A stretch of DNA of 39,519 nt, taken from the NCBI GenBank assembly GCA_964609795.1, contig CAZSTC010000016.1, positions 1-39,519 on the forward strand. Direction: 5' to 3'. This stretch comes from UBA1412 sp964609795 (GTDB taxonomy: Bacteria > Verrucomicrobiota > Verrucomicrobiia > Limisphaerales > UBA1412). Below the pieces are notes generated by a model that saw only the letters and a program-made list of their open reading frames with translations, did not search any database and was not told the DNA's origin. This document shows positions 31,805 to 39,519 of the stretch, piece by piece; positions within the stretch are counted from its first letter, which is position 1, and each line of letters begins with the position of its first letter. The translations under genes and the position numbers were made by a program.

Positions 31805-32986
31805 ATGCAGAATAGACTTATAGTTTCGTTGTTCGCCGCTGCCCTGGCGCTGGGAGCCAGCCTCCCGGCCGGGGCAGAGGAGACCACAGAGGTCCTTTTC
31901 GAGGATGCCTTCTCAGGCAGCACCTTGAGCAAAAGCTGGGAGCTGGATAGCCGCTCCTTTGAATACAAAAAGTATCCGCAGGCGGCCGGGGTTCTGGACA
32001 CGTTCGTCATGGACCAGACCGCCTCGCTTGATTTCATGACGGTGGAAGGGCCCTGGGCCGGTAGCGCCTATCTGACGGCGGTCGGCTTCAGTCTCGGCGA
32101 GCGCCAGACGCTGACCTTCTCGATCGAGCGCGATTTCATGGCGGTCCTGGAGCAGGGGGTTGGTGCACGCTCGACTCTCCTCTTTCAAGAGGATGCCGGG
32201 GAGGGCGGCTCAGAGCGCTGGGTCCGGTTTTCCGATAACCTCGAAGAGAAGATTCATACCGGCTGGGGGTATCACCGCCTGATCGATAAGCCTGGCGATA
32301 ACCCGGAAGGTGCGGCGGTGCTTTTCCCAGATTTTCAGACGGAAGATTTCCTGAACTACGGCTCGCACCGAATTCAATGCGTGGCCAACGGAGTGACTCT
32401 GGCTTTCTTCGTGGATGGCGTCTATGGCGGAGAGGTGGATTTCCCGGTGAAAGAGGATATTCAATTCGGTTTCGGAGTCTATGCCGACCAGCCGGAGGAT
32501 ATGGTCTATGCCGGGTTCAAGAATGTCAGGGTGACGCGGACTCAGCTTGAGCCGGGTTTGCCGCGGGTTCTCAGGCAGCCGGTTTCGCTGACCGCGATGG
32601 AGACCACTGAGGCCACCTTCAGCGTTCTCACAGAGGATGCGAAGAGCTTCCAGTGGTATCATGAGGAGGACCCGATCGAGGGTGCCGTATTGCCCGAGCT
32701 CACACTGAGCAATCTTTCTCAGGCCGATGCCGGTTCCTATTGGGTAAGGGTCTCCAATGATCTGGGTGAGGCGGAAAGCCGGAGGGCTCTGCTGACGGTG
32801 GTGCCTTTCGTGCCCGGAGAGGCGGAATTGAGCTATGAATTGGAGGATGGGGAACTGGTCCTGACCTTTACCGGCTCACTTCAGGAGAGCAGCGACTGCA
32901 AAGAATGGTCCGGGAAGCTTCCGGTCACTTCACCTTACCGGGTGAATTTGTCGGGCGCTAAAAAATTCTTCCGAGCCACACTCTAA
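31805..32986 (+). CDS. Secreted protein with Ig-like domain
   Basis: 393 residues with a clear signal peptide (NRLIVSLFAAALALGASLPAGAEE). Residues ~30-245 look like a concanavalin/LamG-type beta-sandwich (FEDAFSGSTLSKSWELDS ... IQCVANGVTLAFFVDGVYGGEV), a fold that often binds or covers carbohydrate. Residues ~250-335 are an immunoglobulin-like domain (SFQWYHEEDPIEGA...LTLSNLSQADAGSYWVRVSNDLGEAES). The final ~60 residues end GAKKFFRATL, in the style of the other exported proteins here. GAAAGAAG lies just before the ATG. The gene is 29 bp after the tricorn gene, so the two are probably co-transcribed. No catalytic motif is seen; function unknown. Confidence 0.85.
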   Translation: MQNRLIVSLFAAALALGASLPAGAEETTEVLFEDAFSGSTLSKSWELDSRSFEYKKYPQAAGVLDTFVMDQTASLDFMTVEGPWAGSAYLTAVGFSLGERQTLTFSIERDFMAVLEQGVGARSTLLFQEDAGEGGSERWVRFSDNLEEKIHTGWGYHRLIDKPGDNPEGAAVLFPDFQTEDFLNYGSHRIQCVANGVTLAFFVDGVYGGEVDFPVKEDIQFGFGVYADQPEDMVYAGFKNVRVTRTQLEPGLPRVLRQPVSLTAMETTEATFSVLTEDAKSFQWYHEEDPIEGAVLPELTLSNLSQADAGSYWVRVSNDLGEAESRRALLTVVPFVPGEAELSYELEDGELVLTFTGSLQESSDCKEWSGKLPVTSPYRVNLSGAKKFFRATL

Positions 32987-33012
32987 AAAGGCTCTTTACT
33001 AGAGACGCACTT

Positions 33013-33046
33013 GGGGCGCTCCTTGCATAACCTGTGGGGAGCGCTC
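33013..33046. terminator. Hairpin between convergent genes, weak terminator
   Basis: GCGCTCC (33016-33022) pairs with GGAGCGC (33038-33044). No T tract follows on either strand, so only weak or factor-dependent termination is likely. Confidence 0.3.
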
Positions 33047-33064
33047 AGCGTTTCCGGGTGGGCG

Positions 33065-33883
33065 TTACTTCATTTTCCGGAAGAAATCGCGGGTAGTGCG
33101 GGAGGAGATTTGCGCAAATTCCTCCGGGCTCAATCCCAGAATCCCCGCAATTCGCCTGCCGGTATGGACGACGTAGGAGGGCTCGCAGAGTTTTCGGAAA
33201 TGGGGCTCGGGCGCCAGGTAAGGGCAATCGGTTTCAATCATGATTTTCTCCGGCGGCAGAGAGCGGATCGTCTCCCGCAGCTCTTCGGCTTTTTTGAACG
33301 TGACGATCCCGGTGAGGCTCACCAGGCAACCGAGGTCGAAGAAGGCCCGGGCGGCTTTGAGGTCGCCCACAAAGCAGTGAAAGACGGCACGAATGCGCCC
33401 GGCCAGAGGGCGCATGATTTCCAGGCAATCTTCCAGGGTTCCATCGCCGCGCTGATGGATGGCGCAGGGCAGGTCCAGCTCGGCTGCCAATTCCAGTTGT
33501 TGGCGGAAGATATGTTTCTGGCGCTCTTTGACGCGGAGGACTTCATCGCTCTGGGTGCGGGGGAGCCGGAAATAATCGAGGCCGATTTCACCGATCGCAA
33601 CCACTTTGGGGTGGCATGCCTGCTCGTGCAGTTCTTTGAGACGGTGGGTTGAGAGCTCCATTTCTTCTCCCAGCTCATCCAGGTCGGTGGGCTGCCATCC
33701 CACGGTGGCAAAAATTTCCTCGTGTTCTTCGGCAAAGCGGATGCACTGCGGGTTGGTGCGGGCATTGACCCCGACGGAAATGATGCGGCTCACGGAAGCC
33801 TCACGTGCTCTCTGGAGGAGCTCTCCTATGTTGCCATTGAAATCTTCCGCGTATAAATGAGCATGCGTATCAATCCATTCCAT
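33065..33883 (-). CDS. TatD family metal-dependent hydrolase
   Basis: 272 residues, the standard TatD length. Metal ligands are visible: DTHAHL at residues 5-10, the glutamate in IGEIGLDY (~97-104), the histidines in AIHQRG (~141) and VFHCFVG (~165), and the aspartate in ETDCPYLAP (~217). TatD enzymes are cytoplasmic nucleases of the amidohydrolase fold acting in DNA repair or turnover, and some act on D-aminoacyl-tRNA. The loop that is usually GVHPH reads VGWQPTD here, a small deviation. It lies downstream of the uvrD-like helicase on the same strand, but a hairpin terminator separates them, so independent transcription is likely. Confidence 0.93.
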   Translation of the reverse strand: MEWIDTHAHLYAEDFNGNIGELLQRAREASVSRIISVGVNARTNPQCIRFAEEHEEIFATVGWQPTDLDELGEEMELSTHRLKELHEQACHPKVVAIGEIGLDYFRLPRTQSDEVLRVKERQKHIFRQQLELAAELDLPCAIHQRGDGTLEDCLEIMRPLAGRIRAVFHCFVGDLKAARAFFDLGCLVSLTGIVTFKKAEELRETIRSLPPEKIMIETDCPYLAPEPHFRKLCEPSYVVHTGRRIAGILGLSPEEFAQISSRTTRDFFRKMK

Positions 33884-33918
33884 AATCCCGTAATATCTTA
33901 ATTCGTTAACGATCGTTT

Positions 33919-33956
33919 GAAAAATAATTGAGGCCGGGCGTCTGCCCCGGAGCCTC
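33919..33956 (-). terminator. Terminator after the UvrD/Rep helicase gene
   Basis: On the minus strand a GAGG + CCGGG stem (33956-33944) pairs with CCCGG + CCTC (33937-33930), with a short bulge, followed by AATTATTTTTC. Confidence 0.6.
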
Positions 33957-34030
33957 TCTGAAGGGCAATGGTAACGGCAAAGAGGGCTTTCTCAACCTTT
34001 TTTTCCGAACCGGGGTGCAAAGTTGCCGCG

Positions 34031-36076
34031 CTACTTCTTAATCTGAGAGAAAATGTTGGCGAAGAAATCATCGGCAGCGGCCTTTGTGGGCGGTGCTTTC
34101 ATGACGGCATCGGCCCGTTCGAGAAGCTCCTCGGGCAGTTCCAGCAGGAACCGCGAGGGATTGCAGGGCATCACCTGTCCATAGCGTTTGCGGCCGGTGC
34201 AGTGGCTCAGGGAGAGATATTCTCTAGCCCGGGTCAGCGCCACATAGAAGAGGCGGCGCTCTTCATCCAGAGTGCCTTCGTTTATGGAGCGGCTGTGCGG
34301 GAGCAGCCCATCTTCCAACCCGACAATATGGACATAGGGGAATTCCAGCCCCTTGCAACTGTGCATGGTGATGAGCGTGAGGGCTCCCTCGACTTTTTTT
34401 TCTTCGGCAAATTCGCTGTCGAGCGTGATCTCTTCGAGGAATTCCTGCAGCGCCTCCATGGGGGAATGGGTGAGGGTATGACTCCCAAGAGTCTCCAGGA
34501 GCGAGCGGATATTGGAGATGCGTTGATCGGCCGCTTCGGCGGTTTTCTGGGTTCGCTTGATGAAGCCGTAGAAGCCCTGCTCTTCCAGAAATTCGTCGAG
34601 CCAGTCATTCAGAGGGAAACCGACCGGGCATGCGGTGAGTTCATTGCGCGTGCTGAGGATGAGCTCATGGAAATTGGCAATCGAGGTCTGGGTCCGGTTG
34701 ATGAACCCCTCTTGAAGTTTCACGTCGCCCATGACGCCGTAGACCGATTTGCGCTCTCTGTGGCTGACCCCCAGAAGCCGCTCCATGGCGACATCCGAGA
34801 GACCGCGCGGAGGCGTATTGGCGATTCGCAGCAGGCTCACATCGTCGTCCGGGTTGACGAGCGTCTTGAGGTATGCCAGAAAATCCTTAATCTCGCCGCG
34901 GTCGAAAAAGCTCTGTCCGCCGATCAGGTTGTATTTAACCCGCTTCCTGCGAAGCGCTGTCTCGATGGGACGCGACTGCTGATTGGTGCGGAAGAGGATC
35001 GCCTGTTTTTCCCAGGGGACGTTCCGGGTCATTCGGGCCAGCTCGATAAGTTCCACGACGCCCTCGGCCTCGGCTTCATCGGATTCATAAGTAGAGAGCT
35101 GGATCTTTTCGCCATCACCAAAATCTGAGCGGAGGTTTTTTTCGCGGCGGCGCGAGTTATTCTTGATGACCTTGTTGGCGGCTTTGAGAATGTTATTGGT
35201 GGAGCGGTAGTTTTGCTCGAGCTTGATGACTTTCAGCTCAGGATAGACTCTTTCCAGATCGAGCAGGTTGGAAATCTGGGCCCCGCGCCAACCGTAGATG
35301 CTTTGATCGTCATCGCCCACCACGCAGAGATTGCGATGTCCGGCCGCCAGGAAATTGACCAACTGGAATTGCGATGCGTTCGTATCCTGATATTCATCGA
35401 CCATGACATAACGATAGCGGTTCCGGCAGGCTTCGAGCACATCCGGATGCTCTTCAAAAAGCTTCAGGACAAGCAAAATCAGGTCGTCAAAATCAACCGC
35501 GTTGCAGGCACGCAAAGCCGATTCATATTGCTTCTGGACATGCTGAGCGAAAGCGACCAGGGAGGCCGGTTGGTCTCGGAGACTCTCCGGGCCGTTGTTC
35601 TTGAATTTACTCAGGAGACTCTGGACCACTTTCACGTCGAATTTTTCGTCGCCGGTGAGGATATGGCTCATGATTTTGCGCAGAGTCGAGACCTGGTCCG
35701 ATTCATCATAAATGACGAAATTATTCTTATAGCCCAGGCGGTCGATATAGAGCCGCAAGATGCGCACGCAGAGAGAGTGGAAAGTACAGATGGTCGGTTT
35801 CGGGGCTTTCTTGCCCTTTTCACTCGACGTTCTTTTGGGGATAAGCTTTGAGATACGTTCCTGCATTTCCCGAGCCGCCTTATTGGTGAAGGTGACGGCC
35901 AGAATCTGATCTGGCGGCGCTCCGCACTCGATGAGGTACGCCACACGGAAAGTGATGACACGTGTTTTGCCCGTGCCGGCACCGGCCAGAATCATGACCG
36001 GGCCTTCCAGAGTGGTGACTGCATCGCGCTGCTGCGGGTTGAGGGAATCGACGTCTATCACAAAATTAATGGGCAC
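34031..36076 (-). CDS. UvrD/Rep/PcrA-type superfamily 1 DNA helicase
   Basis: 681 residues. 3'-5' DNA helicase with all SF1A motifs: LNPQQRDAV (Q motif), Walker A AGAGTGKT (~32), TFTNKAAREM (Ia), VDEYQDTN (Walker B, ~224), GDDDQSIYGWRGA (III, ~247), LEQNYRST (IV), ITMHSCKGLEFPYV (V) and YVALTRAREYLSLSHC (VI). Length and motif set match Rep or PcrA, which restart forks or remove obstacles; sequence alone does not separate these from UvrD. The start is GTG at 36076 (MPINFVIDVDSLNPQQ). The C-terminal domain is shorter than E. coli UvrD and lacks an obvious Tudor-like tail. About 90 bp upstream lies a duplicated iorB 3' end. Confidence 0.94.
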   Translation of the reverse strand: MPINFVIDVDSLNPQQRDAVTTLEGPVMILAGAGTGKTRVITFRVAYLIECGAPPDQILAVTFTNKAAREMQERISKLIPKRTSSEKGKKAPKPTICTFHSLCVRILRLYIDRLGYKNNFVIYDESDQVSTLRKIMSHILTGDEKFDVKVVQSLLSKFKNNGPESLRDQPASLVAFAQHVQKQYESALRACNAVDFDDLILLVLKLFEEHPDVLEACRNRYRYVMVDEYQDTNASQFQLVNFLAAGHRNLCVVGDDDQSIYGWRGAQISNLLDLERVYPELKVIKLEQNYRSTNNILKAANKVIKNNSRRREKNLRSDFGDGEKIQLSTYESDEAEAEGVVELIELARMTRNVPWEKQAILFRTNQQSRPIETALRRKRVKYNLIGGQSFFDRGEIKDFLAYLKTLVNPDDDVSLLRIANTPPRGLSDVAMERLLGVSHRERKSVYGVMGDVKLQEGFINRTQTSIANFHELILSTRNELTACPVGFPLNDWLDEFLEEQGFYGFIKRTQKTAEAADQRISNIRSLLETLGSHTLTHSPMEALQEFLEEITLDSEFAEEKKVEGALTLITMHSCKGLEFPYVHIVGLEDGLLPHSRSINEGTLDEERRLFYVALTRAREYLSLSHCTGRKRYGQVMPCNPSRFLLELPEELLERADAVMKAPPTKAAADDFFANIFSQIKK

Positions 36077-36162
36077 CGGATCGACTGCTTTTCACGGAAG
36101 GGGAGCTCGGAAAAGCGTTTCCGGTTGGGATTGCTGTTTGTTTCAGGGGTTGACGAATCAGG

Positions 36163-36186
36163 ATTGCGCAGCGGCTCTGCCGGCGG
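36163..36186 (-). repeat. Duplicated iorB 3' end (outer copy, putative attachment-site half)
   Basis: Matches 37145-37168 at 23 of 24 positions (A at 36170 against G at 37152). Read on the minus strand it still encodes FAAGRAAAQS and a stop, against FTAGRAAAQ and a stop in iorB. It is a displaced gene end rather than a random repeat. Confidence 0.8.
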
Positions 36187-36223
36187 CAAAGATTCATTGA
36201 GAATACGCTAGGATAAAAAGAAT

Positions 36224-37117
36224 TTATTTTATAGGAATTTTTTCCAATTCAAAGCGTCCATTTTCAGCAGAATTCATTTTAAAGAAAATGATATTTTTAT
36301 TATGGTTTTTGCATAAATTCATATAATCTAAAATAACTTCAGGATCTGTTTTGAATCCAAATATAATTTCTTTTAAAGCGTCTGGTTTAAATTTTAAAAA
36401 TCTCTTTTTTCGATCAGAATCTTTAAATCCAGTTTTTATAACTCTCACTTCTTTTTCATAAGACCAATCGGAATGCTTTACCCTAGCTATATCTTTTGAA
36501 AATTTATTATAATTTAAAAAGTATTCAGATATATTTAAATCAACCTCTTTCTTGTATTCAACGGTTATAAGTGGACTGAAAAAATTAGAATCTTCTTTTA
36601 TGTCAAATTTAAAACAAATTCCCTTATGATCTTGTGCATAATGAGACCACATGAGCACGTTATCACATTTTTTAGAGAAGCAGCAGATACCAGTTTCTCT
36701 GCGTATCTTTTGAATTATATCTTCTAAATAAGGGGCTGTTTTAAGGAGTTCTTCTGCTATAGATTTAACATCTTTACTATTTAATTTTTTCCTAATTTTA
36801 AGGAGTTCATCTTCTGAAATTTCTTCTAAAATCTCTTTATTATTATTCTCTAAATCTTTTTTTAAATTATTTAGATAAAAAACAAAATTTTCTTTTCTTA
36901 ATTTTCTTATTGATTCGCCGAGGTTAATTGGTAATCTGAAATCAAAAGGATCGTTGGAGTCAACTGGACTGCAAAAATACATTCCATTATAAATGATTAT
37001 ATCCTTTGTATGCTCTTCTAGTTTTCGATATTTATACAAATATCGTGGATAGTGTTCATTTTCAAAATGTTCTTCTACTGTGGAAGAATATTTTTTCTGG
37101 AGTTCTGCTGGGGTCAT
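36224..37117 (-). CDS. DUF2971 domain protein, AT-rich, probably horizontally acquired
   Basis: 297 residues. Segments typical of DUF2971 are LYKYRKLEE (~27-35), FCSPVDSNDPFDFRLP (~49-64), CCFSKKCDNVLMWSHYAQDHKGICFKFD (~145-172) and the C-terminal IIFGFKTDP. The molecular function of DUF2971 is not established. No signal peptide or membrane segment is seen, so it is probably cytoplasmic. Base composition and codon use (many A/T-ending codons, TTTAAA-rich) differ sharply from all other genes in the window. GAGGG lies ~8 bp before the ATG, giving it a better ribosome binding site than most neighbours. It sits 25 bp after the iorB stop, between duplicated iorB ends, and may be read through from iorAB. 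Confidence 0.88.
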   Translation of the reverse strand: MTPAELQKKYSSTVEEHFENEHYPRYLYKYRKLEEHTKDIIIYNGMYFCSPVDSNDPFDFRLPINLGESIRKLRKENFVFYLNNLKKDLENNNKEILEEISEDELLKIRKKLNSKDVKSIAEELLKTAPYLEDIIQKIRRETGICCFSKKCDNVLMWSHYAQDHKGICFKFDIKEDSNFFSPLITVEYKKEVDLNISEYFLNYNKFSKDIARVKHSDWSYEKEVRVIKTGFKDSDRKKRFLKFKPDALKEIIFGFKTDPEVILDYMNLCKNHNKNIIFFKMNSAENGRFELEKIPIK

Positions 37118-37142
37118 GGCTTTACCCTCTTAATTTCGGACG

Positions 37143-37724
37143 CTATTGCGCGGCGGCTCTGCCGGCGGTGAAAGCCTTGAGATTGACATCCAGAAACTTG
37201 GGTTTCACGGTCTTGCGGATGGCTTCGAGCCAGGTCTCCTCCGGCAGGTCCAAGCCGACCGATGTGGCACCCAGGAGGACGACATTTGCCGCTTTCTCGG
37301 TTCCGGCTTCAATGGCTTTCTGGGTGGCGTCAAAGTAGCAGAGACGGGGGAAGCGCTTCCGGAGTGTCTCTTTGATATCTTCGGGGTAAATGGCAGAACC
37401 CGAAGAGACCGTGACGGGAATAATCCGGTACTGGTTGACCACGGCCAAGCCGCCGGGCGCCAGATAATGAGCCGCGCGGATCGCCTCGGCCATTTCAAAA
37501 GCGCAGAGCACCCGTGCATCGCCCTCACAAATCAGGGGACTGTAGACCTTCGGGCCGTATCGGACCAGAGCCGTTACCGTTCCGCCGCGCTGAGCCATTC
37601 CGTGGACCTCATTGGTCTTCACGTCAAAGCCCGAGAGCATGGCGGCATTGGAAATAATTTCGCTGGCCAGCAAGATTCCCTGACCACCGACACCCGTCAA
37701 AAATACGCTTACACAATCGTTCAT
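37143..37724 (-). CDS. iorB: Indolepyruvate:ferredoxin oxidoreductase beta subunit
   Basis: 193 residues from ATG 37724 (TTG 37730 is possible). Gamma-type domain of 2-oxoacid:ferredoxin oxidoreductases: VFLTGVGGQGILLASEII at the N-terminus and EVHGMAQRGGTVTALVRYG (~40-58), both diagnostic. Together with IorA it oxidatively decarboxylates aryl pyruvates (from Trp, Phe and Tyr transamination) to aryl-acetyl-CoA, reducing ferredoxin; the complex is oxygen-sensitive and typical of anaerobes. The gene starts 18 bp after the iorA stop, so it is co-transcribed. Its last ~24 bp, encoding TAGRAAAQ, are duplicated ~980 bp downstream. The intact copy here may have been rebuilt by an incoming element. 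Confidence 0.93.
   Translation of the reverse strand: MNDCVSVFLTGVGGQGILLASEIISNAAMLSGFDVKTNEVHGMAQRGGTVTALVRYGPKVYSPLICEGDARVLCAFEMAEAIRAAHYLAPGGLAVVNQYRIIPVTVSSGSAIYPEDIKETLRKRFPRLCYFDATQKAIEAGTEKAANVVLLGATSVGLDLPEETWLEAIRKTVKPKFLDVNLKAFTAGRAAAQ
37145..37168 (-). repeat. iorB 3' end, inner copy of the direct repeat
   Basis: The in-gene partner of 36163-36186. The two are in direct orientation, 982 bp apart. Confidence 0.8.
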
Positions 37725-37742
37725 CGTCAAAAAGGAGTGGGG

Positions 37743-39476
37743 TTATGAAATGGCTTCAAAGGGGCAAATCTGCTCGCAGAGACTGCAACCGCCGCAGAGG
37801 AGGTTGTTGATGCGGACATGGCCTTCGGTGAATTCCAGGGCCGGGCAGCCGATCTTGAGGCAGAGCTTACAGGTCCGGCAGACATCCGGATTGACCTGCC
37901 GGGGCGCTTTGAGGCCCGAGTGATCATGCACGATGCAGGGCGAGCGGGAAATGATCACGGTCGGCTCCGGCGTCTCGAAAGAATTTTTAAGGAGCTCGAT
38001 AAAGGCATCGTACTTCAAGGGATCGACCGCAAAGACGCGCTTAATGCCGCAAGCCCGTGCAAACTCTTCGATGGAGGCCTCGTGGGTCGGTTCGCCCATC
38101 AGAGTGAGGCCCGAGCCCGGGTTATCCTGGTGGCCGGTCATGGCCGTGACGCGGTTATCCAGAATGATGATGACCGGGGCGCTCTTATTGTAGCCGATAT
38201 CCAGGAGAGCCGTGATGCCGGAGTGGAAAAAGGTGGAATCCCCGACTATGCCGACGACGCGCCTCTTTTCACCGGCGACTTTCATTCCGTGGGCCATGCT
38301 GATGCCCGCGCCCATGCAGAGAATGGTATCCATGCGGTTGAGCGGAGCCGCAACTCCCAGGCTGTAGCAGCCGATGTCGCCCGTTACGACGACGTCAAAC
38401 TTGCCCAAAGCGGAGAAAACGGCACGATGCGGACAGGAAGGGCAGAGGACCGGCGGCCTGGGAGGAAGCTTGGAAGCCTCTTCCACCGGAAGGAGTTGAG
38501 TGAGCTCTTTGCCTTCCATCTTGGCGCGAATCTTCCGCATTGCCATGGGGGAAAGCTCGCCTATATTCGGCACGAAATTCTTGCCATCACAGGCGATTCC
38601 CAACGCCTTGATGTGCTCTTCCAGGAAGTCATCGAGCTCCTCGACGACCAGGAGCCGCTTGACCCCCGCGGCAAACTGGCGAATCAGCTCATCGGGGTAG
38701 GGATAGGGCCAGCCGAGCTTGAGAACGGACGCCTCCGGGAAAACCTCTTTCACATACTGATAGGCGACGCCGCAGGCGATGATGCCCAGCTCCTTATCGG
38801 CCCATTCAATCCGGTTCAAGGCCGAGGCGGAGACCTCCGGGATCATGGCCCGGAGCCTTTCCTCCACACGCACCCGCATGGGACGGGCCCAGGCCGGTAT
38901 CGGGACAAAGCGCGGCGGGTCTTTCTTGAAACCCTGAGGGGTATGCTCCACGCGTTCCCGGAGCTCTACCAGACTCCTCGAATGGGAGATACGGGTGGTC
39001 GTCCGCAGAATGACGGGAGTTTTGAACTTCTCGGAAATTTCCATCCCGGCAACGAGGAAATCACGCGCTTCTTCGGAATCGGACGGCTCCAGCAGGGGGA
39101 TTTTGGCAAAGCGGGCATATTGCCGGGTATCCTGCTCATTCTGAGAGGAGTGCATCCCCGGGTCATCGGCCACGATGGCGACGATACCGCCCACAGCGCC
39201 CACATAGGTGAGCGTCATCAGGGGGTCCGCCGCCACGTTGAGCCCCACGTGCTTCATCGTCACGACAGAGCGCGCACCCGTCAGGCAGGCTCCGGCGGCT
39301 ACTTCGAAGGCGACCTTTTCATTGGGCGACCATTCGCAATAGACGTGTTCCTTGTATTGCTCAACGTTCTCTAAAATTTCGGTGGAGGGGGTCCCGGGGT
39401 ATCCCACAGCCACTTTCACACCCGCTTCGTAGATACCGCGGGCGATTGCCTCATTTCCAGATAGTAACTCTTTCAA
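37743..39476 (-). CDS. iorA: Indolepyruvate:ferredoxin oxidoreductase alpha subunit
   Basis: 577 residues, close to the usual IorA length. The N-terminal pyrimidine-binding domain starts LLSGNEAIARGIYEAGV, with GYPGTPSTEI and EWSPNEKVAFEVAAGA containing the catalytic glutamate. The thiamine-diphosphate binding domain has CPSCPHR (~345), GDIGCYSLG (~370), GDSTFFHSG and ILDNRVTAMTGHQ. The C-terminus carries a two-cluster ferredoxin domain, CRTCKLCLKIGCP (~535) and CGGCSLCEQICP (~562). It feeds reduced ferredoxin from aromatic amino-acid breakdown, matching the Fe-S-rich, anaerobic style of the other genes. The start is TTG at 39476, with AAAGGA about ten bases upstream. The promoter is outside or at the edge of the window. 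Confidence 0.96.
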   Translation of the reverse strand: MKELLSGNEAIARGIYEAGVKVAVGYPGTPSTEILENVEQYKEHVYCEWSPNEKVAFEVAAGACLTGARSVVTMKHVGLNVAADPLMTLTYVGAVGGIVAIVADDPGMHSSQNEQDTRQYARFAKIPLLEPSDSEEARDFLVAGMEISEKFKTPVILRTTTRISHSRSLVELRERVEHTPQGFKKDPPRFVPIPAWARPMRVRVEERLRAMIPEVSASALNRIEWADKELGIIACGVAYQYVKEVFPEASVLKLGWPYPYPDELIRQFAAGVKRLLVVEELDDFLEEHIKALGIACDGKNFVPNIGELSPMAMRKIRAKMEGKELTQLLPVEEASKLPPRPPVLCPSCPHRAVFSALGKFDVVVTGDIGCYSLGVAAPLNRMDTILCMGAGISMAHGMKVAGEKRRVVGIVGDSTFFHSGITALLDIGYNKSAPVIIILDNRVTAMTGHQDNPGSGLTLMGEPTHEASIEEFARACGIKRVFAVDPLKYDAFIELLKNSFETPEPTVIISRSPCIVHDHSGLKAPRQVNPDVCRTCKLCLKIGCPALEFTEGHVRINNLLCGGCSLCEQICPFEAIS

Positions 39477-39519
39477 CTTCTGCTGTTCCTTTCAAGCAAA
39501 GGAGGTAGCCTATTCGATA

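Larger units (their letters stand above)
36163..37144. mobile_element. Putative ~1-kb AT-rich insertion at the iorB 3' end
   Basis: The segment between the two direct copies of the iorB tail holds a single very AT-rich gene (about a quarter G+C on sampled lines) among GC-rich neighbours. Gene-end duplication is what integrase-mediated insertion into a gene 3' end leaves. No integrase or transposase is present inside, so this would be a reduced or passively mobilised element. Confidence 0.5.

Overview
The window looks like a chromosomal segment of a Gram-negative bacterium with anaerobic iron-sulfur metabolism, most likely from the Verrucomicrobiota/PVC side (for example Opitutae-like). This placement is an inference. 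It rests on LpxI (lipid A pathway), several exported proteins ending in '(F/L)(Y/F)(R/Q)' plus a short hydrophobic tail, a short prepilin-like protein with an RHGG...FADTHV tail, an Ig-like secreted protein, TSP3-like DPDRDGLPN motifs, and frequent lack of strong Shine-Dalgarno sequences. No rRNA, tRNA, CRISPR array or transposase gene was seen.

Layout. 1-4.2 kb (+): an exported MsrB-MsrA fusion, a Tat-signal DUF362 protein, and a membrane polyferredoxin that looks like a NapH-NapG fusion. 4.2-7.5 kb (-): a Cys/Met-rich small secreted protein, a GH30 glycosidase, and a nucleosidase/phosphorylase-like protein. 7.5-10.6 kb: a 61-aa conserved-looking small protein (+), lpxI (-) and pgi (+). 10.6-13.1 kb: a 636-bp non-coding region with two perfect 16-bp parS palindromes, followed by mnmG (gidA); this suggests proximity to the replication origin. 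13.3-21.1 kb (+): a 2220-aa surface protein with a beta-helix head and seventeen exact 240-bp MBG-type repeats, then a smaller protein sharing its C-terminal module. 21.1-23.5 kb (-): a choice-of-anchor-M-like protein, a prepilin-like protein and a His-rich membrane protein whose gene is split by a false gap. 23.6-28.4 kb (-): a five-gene cluster resembling the orange-protein (ORP) system (DUF134-NifX fusion, two MinD/ferredoxin ATPases, an MBL-fold protein and an Mrp-NifX fusion). It is divergent from a tricorn-like protease and an Ig-domain secreted protein (+). 33.0-39.5 kb (-): TatD, a UvrD/Rep helicase, an AT-rich DUF2971 gene flanked by a direct repeat of the iorB 3' end, and iorB-iorA.

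Assembly. Both 100-N gaps are flanked by exact 55-bp direct repeats. They are best explained as contig ends that overlap by one assembly k-mer, so the real DNA is probably continuous at both places. Collapsing the second gap restores an intact 139-aa gene.

Most interesting points: (i) the parS pair upstream of mnmG; (ii) a ~1-kb AT-rich DUF2971 island that looks integrated at the 3' end of iorB; (iii) the ORP-like operon with two domain fusions, preceded by a strong promoter; (iv) a one-polypeptide NapH-NapG-like polyferredoxin with an internal twin-arginine segment beside a Tat-exported DUF362 protein; (v) the higher-order (4 x 240 bp) structure of the MBG array.
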